64,000 nucleotides of DNA, from assembly GCA_964541895.1 (NCBI GenBank), contig CAZISM010000010.1, positions 15,588 through 79,587 of the forward strand. Direction: 5' to 3'. The notes beneath the pieces were generated by a model. The model ran no database searches. It was not told where the DNA came from and was given only the letters and a program-made list of their open reading frames with translations. The translations under genes were made by a program, and so were the position numbers. Origin of the DNA: CAZISM01 sp964541895. GTDB taxonomy: Bacteria; Zhuqueibacterota; Zhuqueibacteria; Residuimicrobiales; Residuimicrobiaceae. The stretch's first letter is position 1. Every line of letters starts with the position of its first letter. This document shows positions 1 through 7,368 of the stretch, piece after piece.

Positions 1-653
1 ACCTGGATCGCGTCCTTTGCCAGGCCGTGACTCAGAAGTGTATTTACGCAAGCGGCAATACGGGTACGTACGGTGCTGGATAACGGCCGGCGAACCAGGT
101 AGGCTATATTTTTTCTGCCGCTGGCAAGAAAATGATTTATGGCGAGTCGGGATCCCTGCTCCTGATCGGTGGTAACGTAATCGCATTGAATCCGTTTGGG
201 AATACGGTTGAGGAGAACGAACGGCGTATGAATGTTCTGCAAATAGGAAAAATAACGGGGGTTTTCATGCTCCGGAATGATTAGTAAACCATCCACCTGT
301 TTTTCCAGGAGCATTTTCAGGGTTTTGCACTCCAGCTCGAGATCAACTCCGGATCGGGATGATATGGATAAAATGATTTGATACTCTTCGCGGGTGGCTT
401 CCAGAGAAATGCCATGCAATATTTCTGCATAAAAGGAATCGCTGATATCGCGCAGAATTACGCCCAGGGTTTTGGATTTTTTAGATTTCAAACTGCGGGC
501 GAGCATATTGGGGAAATAGCCCAGGTCGTTGGCGATTTTTATAATTTTCTTTTTGGTATTGGGATTGATATCCTGTTTATCGTTCAGAGCCCTGGAGACC
601 GTGATCGGCGAGACATTGGCCTTTTGGGCAATGTCTTTAATGGTGATTCTCAT
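1..653 (-). CDS. LacI-family transcriptional repressor, 3' part outside the window
   Basis: Reading the reverse strand from the ATG at 653 gives 217 codons with no stop, so the gene runs off the left edge. Residues 1-25 form the N-terminal helix-turn-helix (ITIKDIAQKANVSPITVSRAL), followed by the hinge helix around residues 48-58 (PNMLARSLKSKKS) and the start of the periplasmic-binding-protein-like effector domain (TLGVILRDISDSFYAEI). This is textbook LacI/GalR architecture; members bind palindromic operators with a central CpG and are released by a sugar or sugar phosphate. The effector cannot be told from the visible part. Two such palindromes lie about 140-175 bp upstream next to a promoter reading into this gene, so it is probably autoregulated. 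The start codon has only a weak upstream GGGAG. Confidence 0.93.
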   Translation of the reverse strand, partial: MRITIKDIAQKANVSPITVSRALNDKQDINPNTKKKIIKIANDLGYFPNMLARSLKSKKSKTLGVILRDISDSFYAEILHGISLEATREEYQIILSISSRSGVDLELECKTLKMLLEKQVDGLLIIPEHENPRYFSYLQNIHTPFVLLNRIPKRIQCDYVTTDQEQGSRLAINHFLASGRKNIAYLVRRPLSSTVRTRIAACVNTLLSHGLAKDAIQ

Positions 654-791
654 CGGGTGTTAACTCCCATACTATCGTGAATTTGGCAATGGAACAGCAT
701 TGGATTCTTGCCGTGGAATCTGGAAACATGCCGGGGGTTTTTAAAGCCCTGATCTGCGCCATGGTGGTGAGAGAGGGGGATGGATCCCGGC

Positions 792-827
792 GGTAACGTT
801 AACGGTATCGTAACCGGTAACGTTACC
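792..827. promoter_or_regulatory. Tandem LacI-type operators
   Basis: GGTAACGTTACC at 816-827 is a perfect 12-bp palindrome with a central CG. GGTAACGTTAAC at 792-803 is the same site with one change. Their centres are 24 bp apart, so they lie on nearly the same helical face. They sit at and just downstream of the predicted start of the promoter for the LacI-family gene, the expected place for repression. The central CpG matches what the hinge Leu of LacI proteins intercalates into. Confidence 0.7.
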
Positions 828-829
828 GA

Positions 830-858
830 AAGATATTTACTTTTGCAGAAAATTTCAA
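830..858 (-). promoter_or_regulatory. Sigma-70-type promoter reading into the LacI-family gene
   Basis: On the reverse strand TTGAAA (858-853) is followed after exactly 17 bases by TATCTT (835-830). This gives 5/6 and 4/6 matches to the -35 and -10 consensus. The predicted start of transcription near 823 falls inside the first operator palindrome, leaving a 5' leader of about 170 bases before the ATG at 653. Confidence 0.55.
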
Positions 859-1158
859 GTAAAAAAATCGGTCGTTTCAGTGCCCTTTGCTTAACCCTGA
901 AAAGCCGGTTAATTTATAAACCGCCGTACCTTCACGCTTCGGCCACAGCCACCGCTCGTCTCATCGTGGCAATACCCGGCAATTTTAATTGATTTTCTTG
1001 TCCTGATTGGCTATTTTTAGGGCACTGACAAGGCCAGCCCCGCCATCGATCTCACAGCGGCCGAAAGTACCTGCCGCTGCCGGCATTGTGTTTCACCTGC
1101 CGCTTTCAAGCTTGACAGCAACCGGTTTAAACGTCCTGAATCGATAAGGAGGCGCATC

Positions 1159-4100
1159 ATGTATCGTGTCCTGATTCTTGGAGTAGCGCTTTTGACCGTC
1201 CTCAATGCCTGCCGTTCTCTTGCCGCCACATTTACCGTCACACAGCGCGGGGACAGCGGCGCAGGTTCGTTGCGCCAGGCCATCCTGGACGCCAATGCAC
1301 ATGCCGGCGCCGACGTGATCGTTTTCAACATCATTGGCTCACGGTCGCATCGCATTCAACCGCTGACTCCGTTGCCGGAGATTACCGATCCGATAACTGT
1401 CGACGGTTATACCCAACCGGGTTCAGCCGCCAATAATCAGCCGCCCTTTGCCGGCAGCAACGCCAGGCTCAAGATAGAAATAGAAGGCTCCAAGGCCGGG
1501 GCGGACGTCGATGGATTCGTGATCAAGGCCGGCCCGTGCACCATTCGCGGTCTGGTGATAAACAGTTTTGGCACCGGCGGCGGCAGCGGTTGCGCCATTT
1601 TCATCCAGTCAGGCAACGGCAACCTCATCGAAGGCAATTTTCTTGGCACCGACACCAGCGCTACCGTGGCAAAGGGCAACCTGACGCGGGGCATTTCACT
1701 GCTGACGGAACAGAACATCATCCGCCATAACGTTATTTCCGGCAACCGGGAGCGTGGTATTTTTATACTCGGAGCCGGCGCACGACACAATCGAGTCTAC
1801 GGTAATTATATCGGCACAAACGTCACCGGCACCTCCAGCCTGAGCAACGCTAAAGGCATCGAGATCCAGGCCGGGCTCTATAACTCTATCGGCGGCACAA
1901 AACGAGGTGAAGGGAATGTCATCAGCGGCAACACCCATGAAGGAATCGTCATCACCAGTTCCGGCGATGGTCTGGCAATGGGCAATTTTGTGCAGGGCAA
2001 TCGCATCGGCACTGACGCTTCCGGCACCTTGGCTTTGGGAAACGGCGGCGATGGCTTGTTTCTTGATCACGCGCCCAACACCATCATCGGCCATGAAGCT
2101 CAGTTTGCCGGCAGCAACCAGATCTGTGCCAACGCCGGCCATGGTATTCACCTGTTCGGCGAGGGTACGACCAGGTGTGTCATCACCTTTAATCTTATCG
2201 GCACTGATTCGAGCAGGACTCTAAAACTGGGCAATAGCGGCAGCGGCATCCACATCGAGAGCAAGGCGCATGATAATAAAATGACGTATCCAGTGATCAG
2301 GTTTAACGGCTATGCCGGCATCAGCATCGTCGGTACCGGCACCGTGGGCAACGACTTTTGGCGAGGATGGATCAGCCAGAATGCCGGCCCAGGTATTCTG
2401 CTGTATAACGGCGGCAACGACATGATGCCGGCACCGCAGCTGCTCAAAGCCACAGCCACCAACGTTTCCGGAACCGCACGAGCGAACAGTCTGATTCAGA
2501 TTTTTGCCGATCAGGAAGATGAAGGCGCCGAATGGCTGGCGTGGGGTTTTGCCGATGGGGCCGGCACGTTCTCCATCAACGGTCAGTTCACCGGCCCCTA
2601 CCTTACCGCGATCGCCAGCGACACCAGCACCTGGAACACCTCCATGTTTTGCAAGCCGTTAGCGCCGGGCGAAAAAACAACGCATTGGGTGATCAACACG
2701 CTGGATTCCGGCACGGGTTCCCTGCGTGATGCTATGGGCAAGTGTTACGCGACGGCGGAAGATGATTTGATCCGTTTCAATATTCCGCAATCGGATCCGG
2801 GTTTCCGGCCGGACCAGGGCATCTGGGTGATCAAGCCGGCGCAAAACTATAACCTGCCCGTCGGCGTGACCATTGACGGGTTGATCTCCCGTGCCGGCCA
2901 TGATTCCATGCCCGGCATCGAGATAGACGGTTCTGTTCTCGGCCAACAGGGGATATCGGGCATTTATCTGAACGACCGCGACTGTTTGCGCGGGCTGATC
3001 GTCAACGGCTGCGCCTATGGCATCTGGATCACCGGCAAGGATGCGGTTGTGGAATACTGTAATATCGGCACCGACTTTTCCGGCAGCGCAGCGAGGTCAA
3101 ACCACATTGACGGCATTCTCCTTATTCACGGCGCCACCAACGCGCACATCCGGCACAATCTGATTTCCGGCAATGGGTCCGACGGTGTTCGCATCGCCGG
3201 CGTCAGTACGTCCGGTCATCGCATCTCTTATAACCGCATCGGCGTCAACGCGTCAGCCACATTTGCACTGAAAAATGATTATCACGGTGTAGCCATTCAT
3301 AACGGTGCTCATGACAATCTCATCGATCACAATATCCTCTCCGGCAACGGCTGGTATGGCATCTGGCTGGGAGACAGCGCTACAGTGAAAAACACCATCC
3401 GCGACAACCGGATCGGCACTGACCTCAACGGCACAACGGCGATCGCCAACGGCGCCGGCGGCATCATGGCGAGCGCCGGGCCATGCCAAAATACGATAGG
3501 TCCGGATAATGCGGTCGCATTCAACAACGGCGACGGTATAAAAATCGACGGCGGCAAAAAGCCCGGCAGCACGCTGGGCAACACCATCACTCACAATTCA
3601 GTCTATGCCAATGCCGCTGCCGGCATCGCCACCGTCAATGGCGGCAATAAAGAACTGAAACCGCCGATAGTGCTCAGTTTATCGGCCGGCGAGATCCGCG
3701 GCATCGCCGGTGGTGGCCAGCACATCGAGATCTTTGCGGGCAACCAGCGGCAGGGCCGCACTTATCTAGGATCAGCGATTGCGGATGGCAACGGCCGTTT
3801 CATCTGCAGTCTGAGCGGTCCGGCAGGCGAGCCTGAAATTCTCGCCACAGCCACCGATGCTGCCGGCAATACCTCGGCGTTTTCAGAACCGCTGTCCACC
3901 TGGGTAGCGGCCGGTCCGGGCGGCACGGTACAACCGCGGCCATGGCGGTTATGGCCGAATCATCCCAATCCGTTCAACGCGGAAACGACCATCGAATTCG
4001 ACCTGGCGCAGCCGGCCAGGGTGGTGCTGGAGGTGTTTAATCTTTATGGCGAGTGTGTGAGGGTTCTGTTCGCGGGACCGCTGCCGGCGGGAACGCATCG

Positions 4101-4200
4101 ACAAAAATGGCAGGCCTCCGGATGGCCGTCAGGGATTTACTGGGTGCGGCTGCTAACGCCGGGGCAGGTGCAGGTTCATAAAGCGATGTTGTTGAAATAG
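1159..4200 (+). CDS. Secreted parallel beta-helix repeat protein with C-terminal sorting domain
   Basis: 1013 residues. The ATG follows AAGGAGG by six bases. Residues 1-23 are a Sec signal (VLILGVALLTVLNAC..LAA); the Cys at 18 could also be read as a weak lipobox. Most of the chain is a right-handed beta-helix of short repeats of the type N.I.GN.IGTD..G, in two halves separated by an Ig-like linker around residues 410-500. Each half opens with a related sequence (V.T..DSG.GSLR.A), as in CSLREA/choice-of-anchor proteins. Another Ig-like segment follows around residues 830-920. The last about 80 residues (PNHPNPFNAET.IEFDL onward) are the FlgD-like/type A sorting domain used for secretion in FCB-group bacteria. 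Such beta-helices commonly bind or cleave polysaccharide, but no lyase or hydrolase catalytic motif was recognised, so only surface or secreted carbohydrate interaction is inferred. It stands alone, convergent with the next gene. Confidence 0.85.
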   Translation: MYRVLILGVALLTVLNACRSLAATFTVTQRGDSGAGSLRQAILDANAHAGADVIVFNIIGSRSHRIQPLTPLPEITDPITVDGYTQPGSAANNQPPFAGSNARLKIEIEGSKAGADVDGFVIKAGPCTIRGLVINSFGTGGGSGCAIFIQSGNGNLIEGNFLGTDTSATVAKGNLTRGISLLTEQNIIRHNVISGNRERGIFILGAGARHNRVYGNYIGTNVTGTSSLSNAKGIEIQAGLYNSIGGTKRGEGNVISGNTHEGIVITSSGDGLAMGNFVQGNRIGTDASGTLALGNGGDGLFLDHAPNTIIGHEAQFAGSNQICANAGHGIHLFGEGTTRCVITFNLIGTDSSRTLKLGNSGSGIHIESKAHDNKMTYPVIRFNGYAGISIVGTGTVGNDFWRGWISQNAGPGILLYNGGNDMMPAPQLLKATATNVSGTARANSLIQIFADQEDEGAEWLAWGFADGAGTFSINGQFTGPYLTAIASDTSTWNTSMFCKPLAPGEKTTHWVINTLDSGTGSLRDAMGKCYATAEDDLIRFNIPQSDPGFRPDQGIWVIKPAQNYNLPVGVTIDGLISRAGHDSMPGIEIDGSVLGQQGISGIYLNDRDCLRGLIVNGCAYGIWITGKDAVVEYCNIGTDFSGSAARSNHIDGILLIHGATNAHIRHNLISGNGSDGVRIAGVSTSGHRISYNRIGVNASATFALKNDYHGVAIHNGAHDNLIDHNILSGNGWYGIWLGDSATVKNTIRDNRIGTDLNGTTAIANGAGGIMASAGPCQNTIGPDNAVAFNNGDGIKIDGGKKPGSTLGNTITHNSVYANAAAGIATVNGGNKELKPPIVLSLSAGEIRGIAGGGQHIEIFAGNQRQGRTYLGSAIADGNGRFICSLSGPAGEPEILATATDAAGNTSAFSEPLSTWVAAGPGGTVQPRPWRLWPNHPNPFNAETTIEFDLAQPARVVLEVFNLYGECVRVLFAGPLPAGTHRQKWQASGWPSGIYWVRLLTPGQVQVHKAMLLK

Positions 4201-4294
4201 CCGGCATCGCAATGTCAATTGGGTAAATAACACCCGGGGTCGAAATAACGCGAAAGTCGATTCTGCCATCGCGGGGATCCGGTTTTCCCGGCTG

Positions 4295-6019
4295 CTAGAG
4301 AGTGATGCCGACTTTTTCAGCGGCCTGGGCTCCGATCGGTTTGTCCAGTTCTATAATGGTGAACGGGCCAAAGCTTTGTCTGCCGGTTTCATGGGCCTGC
4401 ACCAGTTTCTCCAGTGCGGGAAAATACGCCAGGCTGACGCCGAGCCAGGTCGTATGCTGGGCGCCTTTTCGGTAGGAAAAATATTCCAGCACAATATATT
4501 TGACCTTGTGCTCTATCAGCGCTTTGATCTGGCGAGACTGATAATCGGTAAAATAGGGTGAGTGGGGGTAGGGTAGTGTTTCGCCCGGGTGAAACCACAG
4601 AACCGGGTTCATGGATGGCCGGTTGGTCAAGGCGTACAGGATCGAGCTGTCGCCGATGAGGAAAAAGTTGCCGTCGTGACTGGAGAAAAAATTGATGAAT
4701 CGCGTAAAATCCGCAGGTGTACAGGGATAATTGTCAGGCACGGCCCAAATCATGAATTCCAGCCCTTTTACGTTCGTCGGACCGGCGTCGGCCGCCTCCG
4801 CTTTATAGATCAGGTCGTTTACCATTCTGGTTTTGTTAACCCTGCGGTCAAAATACACAGCGCAAAAAAGAGAGCCGGCCAAAAAGGCGGTTGATATAAA
4901 AAGTGAAAATCGTTTTTGCGCAATAACCTCGCTGCTCCTGGGGATTCTGACATCGCGTTGTGCGCGGGCAAGAAAAAAAGTATGCAGCAACCCCAGAGCG
5001 ACAAAAATCAGCGGGACACAGTTTTCGATTTGATTGAACGTGAGCGATGCGAATACGAGGCATATAAGAAGCAGAGCCTGGGCCAGTATGGGCAGACGCC
5101 AGGCTCTCATTGCCTCGCTGATCCTGGCCTGTTTCGAATCCCTCTTTAACCAGTTCCAGGCCATGCTCAGCAAGCCGGCCAGAAATACGATCGTCACAAC
5201 GGCAAAAGGGAAAAACAGCGGCCAGCGCAATCTCATATAGCGGATTGTTTTAATAAAATTGTATGAAACAAATTTTTCAATGCGCTCTCCTCCTGTTTCC
5301 AGGGGCAAATTGACATAATAGGTGCGGATCAATTCAGAATCAAGGCCCACTGTGTAATAGAGAATAGCGAAACCGGCCACCACAGCGCCTGTGCCGATAA
5401 GAGTAGATGAGATCAGACGCTGATAACTTTTCCGTTCCGTAATGGCCAAAACAGCGTATACGAAGAAAATGCCAAATATCGTCGGTATCTGTTTGCTTAG
5501 ATACGCCAGAACCGCAATGGCAGGCAAGCCGGCTAGCAGGGCCATTTTCAATCCCGGCCGGGTGCTTTTCGCGGCTGAAAAGGCCATAAAGATAAGCAAA
5601 AATGTGAAAAAATAGGCGTGTTGATCCTGAACCGGAACGCCGAACGGCGTATAAAAGACAACGCCGCTGAGCAGGGCATAAAAAAGCGCCAGCCCGTTCG
5701 TCCGGCAGAACAATTTCAGAAAATAAAACACCAGTATGCAAAATAGCCCGTTCATCACCGCCGCGTGCAAACACAGGGCGAACCAATTGATTCCGAAGAG
5801 CTTGAAAAATACGGGTTGCATAACAACGGGCATGATGGTGTTGGCCAGGGTAAAATCACGGAAGGGCATCTGCCCGCACAACATTCGCCAACCGCCGTCA
5901 AAGACGTGGGAATGGTCCAGCGCCATGTACCCTATCCGGCCGTAATAAAGGCAATAGAGCGTGCCGAACGCGAAAAGAATCACCGGAAGAAGGGCTGATG
6001 TGAACGCGCGATGCTTCAT
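4295..6019 (-). CDS. Polytopic membrane glycosyltransferase, GT-C/PMT-like
   Basis: 574 residues with a signal-anchor start and about ten to eleven hydrophobic segments across residues 8-370, then a soluble C-terminal part of about 200 residues. The first outer loop reads DHSHVFDGGWRML.GQMPFRDF, closely resembling the conserved loop of GT39/ArnT-like polyprenyl-phosphate-sugar-dependent transferases, where acidic residues are catalytic. The C-terminal half contains a soluble stretch ending with an ASP/Glu-rich tail. By family knowledge it would transfer a sugar from an undecaprenyl-phosphate donor to a periplasmic acceptor. It is preceded on the same strand, 110 bp upstream, by a GT2 protein of the type that makes such donors, which supports the assignment. 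The exact sugar and acceptor are unknown. Confidence 0.7.
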   Translation of the reverse strand: MKHRAFTSALLPVILFAFGTLYCLYYGRIGYMALDHSHVFDGGWRMLCGQMPFRDFTLANTIMPVVMQPVFFKLFGINWFALCLHAAVMNGLFCILVFYFLKLFCRTNGLALFYALLSGVVFYTPFGVPVQDQHAYFFTFLLIFMAFSAAKSTRPGLKMALLAGLPAIAVLAYLSKQIPTIFGIFFVYAVLAITERKSYQRLISSTLIGTGAVVAGFAILYYTVGLDSELIRTYYVNLPLETGGERIEKFVSYNFIKTIRYMRLRWPLFFPFAVVTIVFLAGLLSMAWNWLKRDSKQARISEAMRAWRLPILAQALLLICLVFASLTFNQIENCVPLIFVALGLLHTFFLARAQRDVRIPRSSEVIAQKRFSLFISTAFLAGSLFCAVYFDRRVNKTRMVNDLIYKAEAADAGPTNVKGLEFMIWAVPDNYPCTPADFTRFINFFSSHDGNFFLIGDSSILYALTNRPSMNPVLWFHPGETLPYPHSPYFTDYQSRQIKALIEHKVKYIVLEYFSYRKGAQHTTWLGVSLAYFPALEKLVQAHETGRQSFGPFTIIELDKPIGAQAAEKVGITL

Positions 6020-6129
6020 AATGTCACCAGGTATGTAGTCTGTCTGCTTTCAGGGCCTTGCTGCCATTCAAGACGAGTCTGTGATCCGGGCGTATGCCGG
6101 CAGTATGGATCTCTATTGGTGGTGTGTAC

Positions 6130-6876
6130 TCATGTTCTCGATCGGTTGTCCGGAAGATCATAGCTGGAGGAGAATATTTGTCGATAGACCCGGACCATGT
6201 CGAACATGGTCTTTATGATATTTTTTAGCGAAACAGAATGGCTCCTGCCGAATTTCCGGGGAAAGGTTTGGATGCCCACCTCGCCGACCCGATAACCTTT
6301 CAGCATGGCCTTGATGGTCATTTCAGCACCGATGAACGGACTGGTGGACTGTAGCGTGATTTCCTGCCGCAGGCTTTTTCTAATCATCCTCAGGCCGCTG
6401 CTGATGTCTCGGTATCGGGTCTGAAAAAGAAAACGCAAAAGCCCGTTGTATGTTTTGGAAACAAAGATCCTCCAGGCGGAATACAGCCGGACGTAACGGA
6501 AGGTGATAATTAAATCGTAATAATCTCTGAGCATCATGATCCGTCTAAAGTCAGCGACATCATATTCATCGTCGCCATCCGTGAAGCAGATATATTCATA
6601 TTGACAGTTATGGAGACCGGTCATGACCGCTGCGCCGTACCCCAGATTTTGCGGATGGTGAAACACTCTGATTTTATCATGTTGTACGGCTAAGGCATCG
6701 GCGATGGCGCCAGACCGGTCAGGACTGCAATCATCGACGATCACGATCTCGTAATCCTCTGCTATTTCCTCAAAAAGGCGGATTGCTTTTTCAGCTACGG
6801 TTTTCACGGTTTTTTCATCGCCGAAAACCGGAAAAAACAGGCTGATCTTTGGTTTAACAGGCGAATAATCATTCAT
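6130..6876 (-). CDS. GT2 glycosyltransferase, dolichyl/polyprenyl-phosphate mannose synthase-like
   Basis: 248 residues with a GT-A fold. The N-terminal nucleotide-binding part has ISLFFPVFGDEKTV, VIVDDCSPD (about residues 46-54) and NLGYGAAV (about 79-86); the metal/UDP-binding DGDDEYD follows near residue 99. These are the signature stretches of DPMS-like family 2 enzymes. There is no C-terminal membrane pair, so it resembles the soluble Dpm1 type. It would charge a polyprenyl phosphate with a hexose at the inner face of the membrane. It lies directly upstream of the GT-C-like gene (4295-6019), its plausible consumer. Little regulation is visible; the upstream region contains the 34-bp direct repeats. 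Confidence 0.85.
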   Translation of the reverse strand: MNDYSPVKPKISLFFPVFGDEKTVKTVAEKAIRLFEEIAEDYEIVIVDDCSPDRSGAIADALAVQHDKIRVFHHPQNLGYGAAVMTGLHNCQYEYICFTDGDDEYDVADFRRIMMLRDYYDLIITFRYVRLYSAWRIFVSKTYNGLLRFLFQTRYRDISSGLRMIRKSLRQEITLQSTSPFIGAEMTIKAMLKGYRVGEVGIQTFPRKFGRSHSVSLKNIIKTMFDMVRVYRQIFSSSYDLPDNRSRT

Positions 6877-7368
6877 ATCGTGAGCTTATTTGTATGGCCG
6901 CCATGGTCCCTATTTGCAGGCTTGAATATCAATCGACAGGACATTTACTATTTCGAGCCTGCGAAAAGCGGCAGGTACATTGTTTCCAAATTTTGCCATC
7001 CCCGGGTATGTTGCATGCTCTCATCTGTAGAAATGTAGCCAATTATTACAAAATTAGCAAGCAAAATCCAATATTTGCATGTTGCATGCTCTCATCTGTA
7101 GAAATGTAGCCAGGCTGACCTGGAAAAACAAGCGAATATTGTTAATCCGACACGCGCAGTTACCTGTGCCTGAACTGAGCGATTCGTGCTTGAAAGAGCG
7201 CCGAACCAAGATGGTTCCGCCACGATAACCTCTCAATTGGGGCTGTAATAAAAATCAGACTTACGCCCCGCAGAAGCGATGATGGTATTCATCATGGCCA
7301 GTAATTTTAGCGAAAGGCGGTGATGGTGAAAACGTGGTATGCTGGCTTGCGGTTCGAGGCAACTGTAC
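6877..7368. other. Intergenic region containing a 34-bp direct repeat pair
   Basis: 492 bases between two reverse-strand genes, so it should hold the promoter of the GT2 gene and the 3' end of the beta-propeller transcript. The only clear structure is the exact 34-bp repeat at 7008-7041 and 7079-7112. No gene, tRNA or strong terminator was recognised. Confidence 0.6.
7008..7112. repeat. Exact 34-bp direct repeat, two copies 71 bp apart
   Basis: The 34 bases beginning ATGTTGCATGCTCTCATCTG at 7008-7041 recur without mismatch at 7079-7112, leaving a 37-bp AT-rich unique segment between them. Each copy contains the palindrome GCATGC. The geometry resembles one CRISPR repeat-spacer-repeat unit, but there are only two copies and no cas genes in the window. 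Tandem regulatory sites or the trace of a slippage or insertion event are equally possible. Confidence 0.8.

Larger units (their letters stand above)
654..1158. other. Intergenic region between divergent lacI-like and beta-helix genes
   Basis: 505 bases without a convincing gene. It holds the promoter and two operators described separately (792-858) and the Shine-Dalgarno AAGGAGG at 1146-1152 for the beta-helix gene. A TTGACA at 1112-1117 has no good -10 partner. Short open frames here lack coding character. Confidence 0.6.

Noticed and set aside
7008..7112. CRISPR array
   Set aside because: Only two repeats and one spacer-length segment, and no cas genes in 64 kb. Kept only as a repeat pair.
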